Shown: positions 25,424 through 33,340 of the stretch, in pieces
Position numbering within the stretch: position 1 is the stretch's first letter
How the letters are laid out: each line of letters begins with the position of its first letter
From: RH-AL1 sp965198715
GTDB taxonomy: Bacteria; Pseudomonadota; Alphaproteobacteria; Rhizobiales; Beijerinckiaceae
Reading direction: 5' to 3'
NCBI GenBank assembly: GCA_965198715.1
Contig: CBDAPV010000001.1
Coordinates: 1,364,001-1,428,000 of the forward strand
DNA: 64,000 bases
Made by a program: the position numbers and the translations under genes
Notes under the pieces: model-generated
What the model saw: the letters and a program-made list of their open reading frames with translations, nothing else
Database searches by the model: none
Told to the model about the DNA's origin: nothing

Positions 25424-26448
25424 TGCTGCGCTGGGGCATCGTCGGCTTCGGCTGGGTCGCGCGCGACTTCATGGCGCCGGGCATCCTCGCCGCGGGTGAC
25501 CGCGTCGCCGCGGTCTGCGACCGGCACGCGGATGCGCGCGACGCCGGCGAGCGCCTCGGCGCGACGTCCCACGCCGACCTCGACGGCCTGCTCGGTCAGG
25601 CGCTCGACGCCGTCTACGTCGCCACCCCCAACCACCTCCACCGCGGCGCCGTGGAGGCGTGCCTCGCCGCCGGCGTGCCGGTGCTGTGCGAGAAGCCGAT
25701 GGCGGCGACGCTCGCCGACGCCTCGGCCATGGTCGCGGCGGCGCGCAGCACCGGCACCCTGCTCGGCCTCGCCTTCGACCAGCGCCGCCACCCGGCTCAT
25801 GTCGCCATCCGCGACGCCATTGCGGCCGGCTTGATCGGGACGCCGACGGCGATCCGCATCGTCTACGGCTGCTGGCTCGACCGCGGCTGGAGCGCGCAGC
25901 GGCGAAACCCTGACGACTCCCACGATGACAACTGGCGCATCGATGCCGCCCAGGCGGGTGGCGGCGCGGTCATCGACCTGGCGCCGCACGGTCTCGACCT
26001 CGCCGACATGCTGCTCGGCGAGCCGGTCGTCGACCTCGCCGGGCTGCTGCAGCGGCGGGTGCAGGGCTACGCCGTCGACGATGGCGGCGTGCTGGTCGGC
26101 CGCACCGCCGGTGGCGTGCTGGTCGGCCTGCACAACAGCTACAACACGCCCGAGACGCTGCCGCGGCGCCGGCTCGAGGTCGTCGGCACGCGCGGCCAGA
26201 TCGTCGCCACCGACACCATGGGCCAGGATCCCGGCGGCGCCGCGGTCTTCATCGATGCCGCCAGCGGCGAGACCCGGCCCATCGCCTTCGACGCCGCGCT
26301 GTCGCCCTTCACCGCGCAGGCCCGCGCCTTCGCCGCCGCCGTGCGCGGCGGCCCCCACGATTTCGACCCCGCGCGCGATCTCGCGGCGCTGCGCCTGCTC
26401 CTGTCGCTCGAGGCGCAGGCGCCCCGCGAGCTGGCGCCCGCCGCGTGA
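25423..26448 (+). CDS. Gfo/Idh/MocA-family oxidoreductase
   Basis: 341 residues from the ATG at 25423, which shares a base with the previous stop; a GTG at 25420 is an equal alternative. The N-terminal NAD(P) fold has GIVGFGWVARDF, AVYVATPNHLHR and the signature EKPM (about residues 94-97), followed by QRRHPAHVAIRDAI and a catalytic-domain GGGAVIDLAPHGLDLADML with the conserved Asp/His. The family includes inositol dehydrogenase IolG and many sugar 3-dehydrogenases. Next to Ino1-type enzymes and an IolE-like barrel, oxidation of an inositol or of a sugar C3 is likely. Followed by a 28-base gap. Confidence 0.9.
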   Translation: MLRWGIVGFGWVARDFMAPGILAAGDRVAAVCDRHADARDAGERLGATSHADLDGLLGQALDAVYVATPNHLHRGAVEACLAAGVPVLCEKPMAATLADASAMVAAARSTGTLLGLAFDQRRHPAHVAIRDAIAAGLIGTPTAIRIVYGCWLDRGWSAQRRNPDDSHDDNWRIDAAQAGGGAVIDLAPHGLDLADMLLGEPVVDLAGLLQRRVQGYAVDDGGVLVGRTAGGVLVGLHNSYNTPETLPRRRLEVVGTRGQIVATDTMGQDPGGAAVFIDAASGETRPIAFDAALSPFTAQARAFAAAVRGGPHDFDPARDLAALRLLLSLEAQAPRELAPAA

Positions 26449-26480
26449 TGCGCTTACCCTCGAAGAGGATCCCGAATTGA
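26448..26480 (+). other. 10-codon frame bridging the oxidoreductase and YcaO genes
   Basis: ATG at 26448 shares a base with the oxidoreductase stop and its TGA (26478-26480) overlaps the TTG start of the YcaO gene. The encoded peptide is MRLPSKRIPN. It fills exactly the only non-overlapping gap in this part of the operon. It could keep ribosomes moving into the weak TTG start, or be chance; it is too short and basic to resemble a YcaO substrate peptide. Confidence 0.15.
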
Positions 26481-27976
26481 CCGGCCTACCCTCCAACCTC
26501 GGTGACGCGGCCCGCGCCTATGTCGCCGGCATGCCGAAGGGCGAGATCGTCGCCTTCCCGATCACCGGCCTCGACGTCGTCGGCCTTCCGGTGTGGATCG
26601 TCGCCTTGTTCCCCGAGGATCCGCGCCTCGCCGACGTCATGCCCTACGGCGTCGGCTACGGCACCAGCGACGAGCAGGCGGTGCTCGGCGGCCTCGGCGA
26701 ATGCATGGAGATGATCTATTCCGTGCTGACGCTGCCCGGCACGAAGCGCACGCGCGCCAGCTGGAGCGATCTCGCCGCCGCGCTCGGCGCCGACGCCGTC
26801 GCCGACCCGCTGACGCTCGGCCTTCCCGCCGGCTCGCCCGTCGGCCGCGACACGGTGCTCGACTGGATCGAGAGCCGCCGCCTGCGCGACGGTGCCACCG
26901 TGCTGGTGCCCATCGACCTCGTCGCCCTCAACCAGAAGGAGCTCGCCGAGGGCTACACGCCATTCACGACGCTGATCACCAACGGCATGGGCGCCGGGCC
27001 GGACGTCGAATGGGCGGTCGGGCACGGCCTGCTCGAGCTGCTGCAGCGCGACGGCAACGGCCTCAACTTCAAGGCGCTCGACCGCGGCGTGGCGCTCGAC
27101 CTGCCCGCCACGCTTTCGCCCGCCGTCGCCGCCATCCGCGAGCGCTTCGAGCGCGCCGGCATCCGCGCCATCCCGAAGTTCGCCACCGACGAGTTCGGCC
27201 TCGCCAACGTCTATTGCGTCGGGCTCGAGGAGGACGGTCGCGAGCCGCCGCTGCCGATCATGGTGACCGGCTGCGGCGAGGCCTGCCACCCAGATCGCGA
27301 GCGCGCGCTCGCCAAGGCGATGTGCGAGTTCGCCGCCTCGCGCGTGCGCAAGGCCTTCACCCAAGGGCCGCAAGGCTTCGTCCGCGGCGCCGGCCCGCGC
27401 GATTACGTCGAGCGCTTCCTGCGGCAGGCCGGTTCCGGCGTAACGTCGCAGGAAGGCCGCGCCTTCCAGACGATGCGGGACTGGACGACGCGGCGGCCGG
27501 CGGAGATCCGGGCCTGGCTCGCCGACACGGTGCATTCGGTGCGCGAGCACAAGGCTTTCAGCGAGCTGCCGCAAACCCCGGCGGACGGCTCGCGCGAGGC
27601 CGGCCGCATTGCCCGCGAGCGCGTCGAGGCCGCCGGCATCGACGTGCTCTACGTCGATCTCACGCCGCCGGGGGCGCCCGTCAGCGTCGTCAAGGTGATC
27701 GCACCGGGCCTCGAGGTCGAGACCATGAGCTACGGCCGCATCGGCGAGCGCAACACCCGCAAGCTGATCGAGCGCGGCGACGCGCTCATCAAGTTCGGCA
27801 CGGCGTCGGCCACGCTGAAGCCGGTGCGGCTCACGCCCGAGGCCATCGCGCGCTTCGGCGGCCAGCCTTTGTTCGACAGCGCCCTAGCCGAGCGCATCGT
27901 CGGCCCGCTCTACCCGCTCTACCGCGAGCCGGAGGCCCACCACGTCGCCGCCGCCGAGCGCCTGGCCGCCGAATGA
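26477..27976 (+). CDS. YcaO-domain protein of the sugar cluster
   Basis: 499 residues; TTG at 26477 with AAGAGGA upstream, the only usable start in frame. YcaO motifs are all present: GLGECMEMI (Glu75, Glu78), TNGMGAGPDVEWAVGHGLLE with Asn169, Glu178 and Glu187, QRD with Arg191, ACHPDRERALAKAMCEFAASR (Glu284, Arg289), and the late VLYVDLTPPG...PGLE strand. Two positions deviate: Gln190 where an E-x2-E pair is usual, and Lys280 where Arg is usual. The C-terminus lacks the PxPxP end of peptide cyclodehydratases. YcaO enzymes use ATP to phosphorylate amide oxygens; no precursor peptide, TfuA or E1-like partner is near, so the substrate may be a non-peptide amide. Stop overlaps the next ATG. Confidence 0.88.
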   Translation: MTGLPSNLGDAARAYVAGMPKGEIVAFPITGLDVVGLPVWIVALFPEDPRLADVMPYGVGYGTSDEQAVLGGLGECMEMIYSVLTLPGTKRTRASWSDLAAALGADAVADPLTLGLPAGSPVGRDTVLDWIESRRLRDGATVLVPIDLVALNQKELAEGYTPFTTLITNGMGAGPDVEWAVGHGLLELLQRDGNGLNFKALDRGVALDLPATLSPAVAAIRERFERAGIRAIPKFATDEFGLANVYCVGLEEDGREPPLPIMVTGCGEACHPDRERALAKAMCEFAASRVRKAFTQGPQGFVRGAGPRDYVERFLRQAGSGVTSQEGRAFQTMRDWTTRRPAEIRAWLADTVHSVREHKAFSELPQTPADGSREAGRIARERVEAAGIDVLYVDLTPPGAPVSVVKVIAPGLEVETMSYGRIGERNTRKLIERGDALIKFGTASATLKPVRLTPEAIARFGGQPLFDSALAERIVGPLYPLYREPEAHHVAAAERLAAE

Positions 27977-28809
27977 GCCTGCGCTTCGCCTACAACACCA
28001 ACGGCTGCGGCAGCCATCGCTTGTCGGACGCGCTCGACCTCATGGCCGAGGCCGGCTACGCCGGCGTTGCGCTGACGCTCGACCACCATCATCTCGATCC
28101 GTTCGCCGAAGGCTGGGAGCGCCACGCCACCGCGCTGCGCCGACGCCTCGACGCGCTCGGCTTCGGCTCGGTCATCGAGACCGGCGCGCGCTTCCTGCTC
28201 GACCCGCGGGCCAAGCACGAGCCGACGCTCGTCACCGCCGATCCCGCCGGCCGCGCCCTGCGCGTGGCCTTCCTGCAGCGCGCCGTCGACATCGCTGCCA
28301 TCCTCGGCTCGGAGGCGGTGTCGTTCTGGGCCGGCGTGCCGAAGCCGGGCGTCGACCGCCACGAGGCCCGCGGCTGGCTGCTCGACGGCCTCGCTTCCGT
28401 CGCCGCCTATGCCAAGCGTCAGGGCGTCGTCGCGGCGTTCGAGCCGGAACCGGGCATGCTGATCGAGACGGCGGCGGAATGGGAGGCGCTCGGCGTGCCG
28501 GACCTCGCGCTGGCGCTCGACACCGGGCACTGTCTCGTGACGCAGGACATCGACCCCGCTGCCGCCGTGCGACGCTGGGGCTCCCGCCTTGGCACCGTGT
28601 CGCTCGAGGACATGAAGCGCGGCGTGCACCTGCACCTGCCCTTCGGCGAAGGCGACATGGACGTGCTGGCCGTGCTCGACGCGCTGGATGCCGTGGGCTT
28701 CGACAAGCTCGTCTGCGTGGAGCTGTCGCGCGAGAGCCCGCAGGCCGACAAGGCCATCCCGCGTTCGATCGAGTGGCTGCGGACCTGCCGCGCGGCGAGG
28801 GCGGCGTGA
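27973..28809 (+). CDS. xylose-isomerase-like TIM barrel (IolE/IolI-type)
   Basis: 278 residues; 4-base ATGA overlap. It begins RFAYNTNGCGSHRLSDALDL, a short strand-helix unit of the AP-endonuclease-2/xylose-isomerase barrel. It then shows GVALTLDHHHLDPF, EAVSFWAGVPKPG, VVAAFEPEPGMLIET (metal-ligand Glu), LALALDTGHCLVTQ (Asp and His ligands) and LEDMKRGVHLHLPFGEGDMDV. Relatives epimerise or dehydrate sugars and inososes using a divalent metal. With an Ino1-type synthase and a Gfo/Idh enzyme in the same operon, an inosose isomerase or dehydratase activity is plausible but unproven. Confidence 0.87.
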   Translation: MSLRFAYNTNGCGSHRLSDALDLMAEAGYAGVALTLDHHHLDPFAEGWERHATALRRRLDALGFGSVIETGARFLLDPRAKHEPTLVTADPAGRALRVAFLQRAVDIAAILGSEAVSFWAGVPKPGVDRHEARGWLLDGLASVAAYAKRQGVVAAFEPEPGMLIETAAEWEALGVPDLALALDTGHCLVTQDIDPAAAVRRWGSRLGTVSLEDMKRGVHLHLPFGEGDMDVLAVLDALDAVGFDKLVCVELSRESPQADKAIPRSIEWLRTCRAARAA

Positions 28810-30029
28810 GGATCTGCTTCGTCTCGCGCCGCTTCTTCCCGGCGATCAGTGGGATGAGCATCTACGCCGTCAACCTGCTGCGCGAGCTCGTCGCCGGCGG
28901 CCACGACGTGACGATGATCAGCCAGTACTACGACGGCGACCACGCCACGGTGTACGGTGGCGGCCCGCCGCCGGCGGTGCCTGGCGTCAAGGTCGTCGGC
29001 CTGCCCGCGCTGGGCGAGCAGGACCACGGCGACTTCGAGCGCGACATCGAGACGATGATCTCGGCGGTCAAGCGCGAGCACGCGCGCAAACCGTTCGACA
29101 TCCTCCACGCGCAATACGGCTATCCCACCGGCTGGGCTGTGCTGCTCGCCGCGGCCGAGATCGGCGTGCCCTGCGTGGTCTCGATCCAGGGCGGCGACGG
29201 GCACTGGGTCGGCTCGTGCTGTCAGACGCACTACCAGGCCTTCGGCCGCGTGCTCGACCACGCCGGCGCGCTGCTGATCGGCGGCGAGAGCTTCATCGCG
29301 GAAGTCTCCGAGCGCATGAGCGTGCCGCGCGCGCGCTTCACCCGCGTGCCGGGCGCCGTCGACACCGCGAGCTTCAAGCCCGGCCACGAGGTCGGCACGC
29401 TCGGCGCGCCGCCGCGGCTGCTCTATCACGGCCGGGTCGACCGCCGGAAAGGCGTGCTCGATTTCATCGAGGCTTTGGCCTTGCTGCGCGAATGGGGAGT
29501 GCCCTTCGAGGGCACCATCTCCGGCATCGGGCCGGATGACGCACCGGCGAGGGCGCTCGGGGCGGAGCGGCGCTTCACGCCCGAGGCGCTGCGCTTCACC
29601 GGCGGCGCCGATTACTCGGTGGCGCCCGCCGTCTACGCCGCCGCCGACATCTTCGCGTCCCCGACCTATTCGGAAGGCTTCTCCAACACGATCCTCGAGG
29701 CAATGGCCTCCGGGCTCCCGGTGGCCAGCTGCGCCGTCGTCGGCGTGACCGACTGCCTGCGCGACGACGACAACGGTTTGCTGACGGAGGCGGGCGACGT
29801 GCGCGCCCACGCCGAGGCCCTGCGCCGGCTCATCGAGGACGAGGCCCTGCGCCGGCGCATCGCCACGCGCGGGCTGGAGGATTGCCGCGCCAACTACTCC
29901 TGGTCGGTCGTCGGCCGACGCGTGGTCGAGGTCTACGAGGAGCTGCGCGGCACGGCACCGGTCGGCGATTTCCGCCGCGACCTGGTGGCGAGCCCGTGCC
30001 GCTTCCGCGTCCACCCGCACCTGCTCTGA
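28806..30029 (+). CDS. glycosyltransferase family 4, MshA-like context
   Basis: 407 residues; GTG in a GTGA overlap. The N-terminal half: ICFVSRRFFPAISGMSIYAV, ILHAQYGYPTGWAVLLAAAE, CVVSIQGGDGHWVG. The C-terminal half: RLLYHGRVDRRKGVLDFIEAL and ASPTYSEGFSNTILEAMASG (E-x7-E), with SCAVVGVTDCLRDDDNG. This is a standard retaining GT4. Its position immediately before a PIG-L deacetylase and in an operon with inositol-phosphate synthases recalls MshA, which joins GlcNAc to inositol-1-phosphate ahead of MshB. Whether it uses UDP-GlcNAc is untested. One base separates its stop from the next start. Confidence 0.9.
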   Translation: MRICFVSRRFFPAISGMSIYAVNLLRELVAGGHDVTMISQYYDGDHATVYGGGPPPAVPGVKVVGLPALGEQDHGDFERDIETMISAVKREHARKPFDILHAQYGYPTGWAVLLAAAEIGVPCVVSIQGGDGHWVGSCCQTHYQAFGRVLDHAGALLIGGESFIAEVSERMSVPRARFTRVPGAVDTASFKPGHEVGTLGAPPRLLYHGRVDRRKGVLDFIEALALLREWGVPFEGTISGIGPDDAPARALGAERRFTPEALRFTGGADYSVAPAVYAAADIFASPTYSEGFSNTILEAMASGLPVASCAVVGVTDCLRDDDNGLLTEAGDVRAHAEALRRLIEDEALRRRIATRGLEDCRANYSWSVVGRRVVEVYEELRGTAPVGDFRRDLVASPCRFRVHPHLL

Positions 30030-30030
30030 C

Positions 30031-30747
30031 GTGCCGACCGCGCTCGCGATCTCGCCGCACCTCGACGACGCCGCGTTCTCCGCCGGCGGCACGCTGGCGC
30101 GGCTGGCGCGCGAGGGCTGGCGCGTGATCGTCGCGACCGTCTTCACCGCCAGCGTGCCCGAGCCGCAGGGCTTCGCGCTGGCGTGCCAGCTCGACAAGGG
30201 GCTGGGTGCCGAGATCGACTACATGGCGCTGCGGCGCGGCGAGGACACCGCCGCCTGCGCCCACCTCGGCGCCGAGCCGCGCTGGCTGCCCTTCGCCGAG
30301 GCGCCGCACCGCGGCTATGGCTCGGCGGCCGAGCTGTTCGGCGGCCTGCTGCCGGCCGACGACATCGTCGCGCGGATCGAGCCGGCGCTGGGCGACCTGA
30401 TCGACGAGGTCGCGCCGCACACCGTGCTCGCACCTCAGGCCGTCGGCGCCCATGTCGACCACGTCGCCGTGGTCATGGCCCTGGCCGGCTGCGGCAGGCC
30501 GATCCATTGGTGGACCGACTATCCCTACGCGGCGAGGCCAACGCCGCGACCGAGCCCTTTTACGCAGCGTTTCGGATCGTTCAGAAACGAACGGATCGAG
30601 CTGAGCAATGCGGAGCTCGCCGCCAAAAGCGACGCGACGGAGGCCTACGCGAGCCAGCTCGGGTTCCAGTTCGGCGGGGCCGCCGCCGCGCGCGAACAGA
30701 TCGCTGCGACGGGGCGCATCGAGAGCTTCCTGGTCGGCGGCACGTAG
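30031..30747 (+). CDS. PIG-L/LmbE-family N-deacetylase (MshB-like)
   Basis: 238 residues, GTG start one base after the GT4 stop. The zinc-site motif SPHLDDAAFSAGG (His10, Asp12, Asp13) and the third ligand region GAHVDHVAV (His141, His144) identify the PIG-L/LmbE fold. Members remove acetyl groups from GlcNAc-containing small molecules (MshB, BshB, PIG-L). It is the last gene of the 21-kb cluster. Together with the preceding GT4 and the Ino1 enzymes it suggests a glucosaminyl-inositol-type intermediate. The middle of the protein carries CAHLGAEPRWLPFAEAPHRG, a family-typical loop. Confidence 0.9.
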   Translation: MPTALAISPHLDDAAFSAGGTLARLAREGWRVIVATVFTASVPEPQGFALACQLDKGLGAEIDYMALRRGEDTAACAHLGAEPRWLPFAEAPHRGYGSAAELFGGLLPADDIVARIEPALGDLIDEVAPHTVLAPQAVGAHVDHVAVVMALAGCGRPIHWWTDYPYAARPTPRPSPFTQRFGSFRNERIELSNAELAAKSDATEAYASQLGFQFGGAAAAREQIAATGRIESFLVGGT

Positions 30748-30801
30748 AACGAGTCCGCCGTCACGTGGTACCAATCCAAACCATCTATGCCGAGGCGCCG
30801 G

Positions 30802-30834
30802 CTCTCCCTTCTCCCGCAGGGGGAGAAGGGAGAG
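30802..30834. repeat. palindromic intergenic repeat (14-bp perfect stem)
   Basis: CTCTCCCTTCTCCC at 30802-30815 is followed after 5 bases by its exact reverse complement (30821-30834). It lies 54 bases after the deacetylase gene and before a convergent gene, so it may also stop transcription. A related element with the shorter core CCTTCTCC/GGAGAAGG is at 40761-40799, which supports a dispersed repeat family. Confidence 0.7.
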
Positions 30835-30898
30835 TTCTGCACGTTCGTCGCCGACCGCCGTGCGGCAGGATGGCCAGAAGACTATCGCGAAGCGCGCT

Positions 30899-31729
30899 TC
30901 AGTAGCGCGCGCGAATCGGCTCCATCGGCGCGGCAGGCGCAGCCGGAGCCACGTAGAGCGGCACGATCACGCGCATCCAGCCGCGCGTCTCCTTGCCGAC
31001 GTAGTTGTGAACGGTGACATCGCGGGTCACCATGGCCTGCAGCGTGAACTTCTCGAAACCGTAGCCGACGAGCCCGCCGGCCGCGATCTGCCCGACGCGC
31101 TTGTAGGCCGGACCCGTCGGCGAGTTCAGGTCGGACGAGCCGAAGGCGACGCCGCCGATCTCGAACTTGTTGAACTTTTTGGTCGCTGTGATGTCGACGT
31201 TGATCCAATTCGCGTAGATGGTCCGCGACGTGTAGAGGCCGTTTATGGCGTCGACGGTGAGGTTGAAGCCGTTGGCGGTGTAGCTCAGCGCGCCGCGCTG
31301 CTCGAACGAGCTTTGCTTGAATATCGGCGATGCGGATTCCGCGGCGCGCACGCCGGCGAAGTAGCTGCCTCCGAAGCCGCCACCGAAATCGTGCGCGAGG
31401 TAGGCGCCCAGAAGCTGCGGGTTGACGACGAACGAGTCGGCCTTCGTGTTCGTCGTGCCGACGGTCGGCACCAGATAGAGGAATTCAAGTCGCGTTTTGT
31501 AGAAGCTGAACGGTGTCGACCAGACGATCGCGGTCAGGTTGATCTCGGTCTTGGCGAGCGCGCTGTCGCGGTTGCCGTATGAGGAAATGTCGTTGAAGAA
31601 CACGCCCTCCGGCAACGGCGCGCCGGCGGCGACTCCCAACGTTCCGCCGGGTTGGAGCACGCTCGCGGCCTGGGAACCGTAGACTGCCATCGAGAGCAGC
31701 GCGGCGGTGGCGAGAAGCAGGCGTTTCAT
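30899..31729 (-). CDS. outer-membrane beta-barrel protein (phenol-degradation MetA/SphA-like)
   Basis: 276 residues with a signal peptide (1-22, MKRLLLATAALLSMAVYGSQA). The mature protein opens with LPEGVFFNDISSYGN, then alternates short strands with Tyr/Phe ends (FSFYKTRLEFLYLVPTV, GLVGYGFEKFTLQAMVTRD), the pattern of an outer-membrane barrel. The opening resembles the SphA/MetA-type transporter-like family often found with hydrocarbon catabolism genes. It ends with a Pro/Ala tail and terminal Tyr instead of Phe. No catabolic operon is adjacent; substrate unknown. Confidence 0.75.
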   Translation of the reverse strand: MKRLLLATAALLSMAVYGSQAASVLQPGGTLGVAAGAPLPEGVFFNDISSYGNRDSALAKTEINLTAIVWSTPFSFYKTRLEFLYLVPTVGTTNTKADSFVVNPQLLGAYLAHDFGGGFGGSYFAGVRAAESASPIFKQSSFEQRGALSYTANGFNLTVDAINGLYTSRTIYANWINVDITATKKFNKFEIGGVAFGSSDLNSPTGPAYKRVGQIAAGGLVGYGFEKFTLQAMVTRDVTVHNYVGKETRGWMRVIVPLYVAPAAPAAPMEPIRARY

Positions 31730-31994
31730 GACGAACTCCGTGGGTCGGTCATGAAAGGGTCATCGGACACGCATTTGGACAATGCCAATCCATAAGCAGA
31801 AGTGCCGAAATCGTGAATGAATTAGGCAATGCTGCCTAAGCCGCCGTCATTGGGAAGACTTGACTGGCGATTGTTGCAATGGAACCACAATTGGCGCGGC
31901 GACGTGGCTCGCGTGTCGAGGCTGCCGCTTGCACATCGGCTTCGAAGCCGCCACATGCCGCCATGGCCGAGCCTCGGCCCCTCAGGAGCGTTCC

Positions 31995-32285
31995 ATGCCC
32001 CAGCCCGGCGGCCGCATCTTCGACGATTTCTCACGCCTGATGACCGATGCCTCTGGGCTCGCCTCCGGCGTACGCCGCGAGGTCGAGACGGTGGTGCGCG
32101 GCCAGGTCGAGCGCCTGCTCGCCGCCATGGACGTCGTCTCGCGCGACGAGCACGAGGCGGTGAAGAGCATGGCCGCCTTGGCCCGCGACGAGAACGAGCG
32201 CCTCGAGCGCCGCATCTCCGAGCTCGAGCGCAAGCTCGGCACCGCGCCGATCGAGCCGCCCGGCGCCGGTCCCATCGACATCTGA
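31995..32285 (+). CDS. UbiK accessory factor (YqiC/BMFP family)
   Basis: 96 residues; ATG at 31995 with AGGAG upstream, chosen over a longer frame without ribosome site. It shows an N-terminal helix (IFDDFSRLMTDASGLASGVRREVE) and a C-terminal coiled coil (NERLERRISELERKLG), the BMFP layout. In enterobacteria UbiK assists assembly of the soluble ubiquinone-synthesis complex with UbiJ. Monocistronic, convergent with the phosphatase gene 10 bases downstream. Confidence 0.85.
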   Translation: MPQPGGRIFDDFSRLMTDASGLASGVRREVETVVRGQVERLLAAMDVVSRDEHEAVKSMAALARDENERLERRISELERKLGTAPIEPPGAGPIDI

Positions 32286-32295
32286 CGGGATCGTC

Positions 32296-33075
32296 CTACC
32301 GGTCCGGATGGTCCTCCAGGATCCACGCGACCGCCGCCGCCAGGTCGTCCTTCACCGTCGTTGGCCCGGGGTCGATCCGGCCCTCGTCGCCCGGCTTGAA
32401 CTTGCCGGTGCGCACCAGCACCCCGGCGAGGCCCGCATCGAGCGCGCCGCCGACGTCGCCCTCCACGTCGTCGCCGATCATCACCGTCTCCGCCCGCTGC
32501 GTGCCGAGGCTCGCGCAGGCCGCGTCGAAGAAGGCCTGGGCCGGCTTGCCGATCACCTCGGCCTGCTGGCCGCTGGCATATTCCAGCGCGGCGACGAAGG
32601 GTCCGGCATCAAGGCTGGGACGGCCGTCGCCGTCCTGGAACACCCGGTTGTTGGCCAGCGCGAACAGCGCGGCGCCGTTCTCCAGCGCCCGTAGCGCGGC
32701 GTTCAGCGCGGCATAGGTGAAGGCCTCGCCGGCGTCGCCGACGAGGACGACGTCGGCGCCGCCTGCCTCGTCGTGGTCGGCGAAATCCTCGACGAGGTCG
32801 GGATGCACCAGCAGGTGCGGCACGCGGCCCGCGAGCACGTGGCGCGCGGCGAAGGCCGGCGTGAAGATCGCGTCGGGCTCCGCCGCGATGCCGAGCCGCG
32901 TCAGCCTGGCGACCAGCGCGCGGCGCGGCTTGCGGGTGGTGTTGGTAAGGAAGCGCACCGCGACACCGGCCTCGCGCAGCCGTGCCACGGCCTCGACCGA
33001 GCCGGCGATCGCCGCGTCACCGGTGAACACCACCCCGCCCAGGTCGAGCAGGACGCCCGCGTATCGCGCCATCAC
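32296..33075 (-). CDS. HAD phosphatase, LHPP-like subfamily IIA
   Basis: 259 residues. HAD motif I reads LLDLGGVVF: the first Asp (nucleophile) is kept but the usual second Asp is Gly, as in the LHPP group, which has Ser there. Motif II is FLTNTTRKPR; the cap follows, with the substrate Lys in EVIGKPAQAFFDAA; motif IV is MIGDDVEGDVGGALDAG. LHPP hydrolyses phospholysine, phosphohistidine or pyrophosphate. Starts at 33075 (MMARYAG), the first Met or the second being equally possible. It stands alone between converging ubiK and the repeat element at 33192. Confidence 0.85.
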   Translation of the reverse strand: MMARYAGVLLDLGGVVFTGDAAIAGSVEAVARLREAGVAVRFLTNTTRKPRRALVARLTRLGIAAEPDAIFTPAFAARHVLAGRVPHLLVHPDLVEDFADHDEAGGADVVLVGDAGEAFTYAALNAALRALENGAALFALANNRVFQDGDGRPSLDAGPFVAALEYASGQQAEVIGKPAQAFFDAACASLGTQRAETVMIGDDVEGDVGGALDAGLAGVLVRTGKFKPGDEGRIDPGPTTVKDDLAAAVAWILEDHPDR

Positions 33076-33191
33076 GTCTCCTTTGAGTTGCCGTGCCCAC
33101 CGCCGTCATCGCCCGCAACCCGCGATGACGGAAGCCCATCCGCCCGGAGCCGATCCCGGCAAAGTGGAGCCGATAACGCCACGTCGTCTCC

Positions 33192-33314
33192 CCGGGGCGA
33201 GCGAAGCAAGAGCCCGCGACCCATGACAACGCGCTTGCTGGATTGAGTGGCATCTTTCCGCTCGTTCCAGCAGCCGCGTTGTCATGGGTTCCGGGCTCGC
33301 CTTCGGCGCCCCGG
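33192..33314. repeat. inverted-repeat element, about 50-bp arms
   Basis: Left arm 33192-33241 and right arm 33267-33314 are imperfect reverse complements around a 25-base centre (both contain the perfect core of the type CCATGACAACGCG). The right arm carries the segment TTCCGGGCTCGCCTTCGGCG, also found at 46245-46265 in a second element. No gene lies inside. Probably a mobile palindromic repeat. Confidence 0.7.
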
Positions 33315-33340
33315 AAAGCCCCCCCCCGGGGGGATGCGCT

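Noticed and set aside
33319..33333. C9G6 run as a signal
   Set aside because: It is a simple homopolymer after the acyl-CoA synthetase gene without a T run; no function can be assigned.
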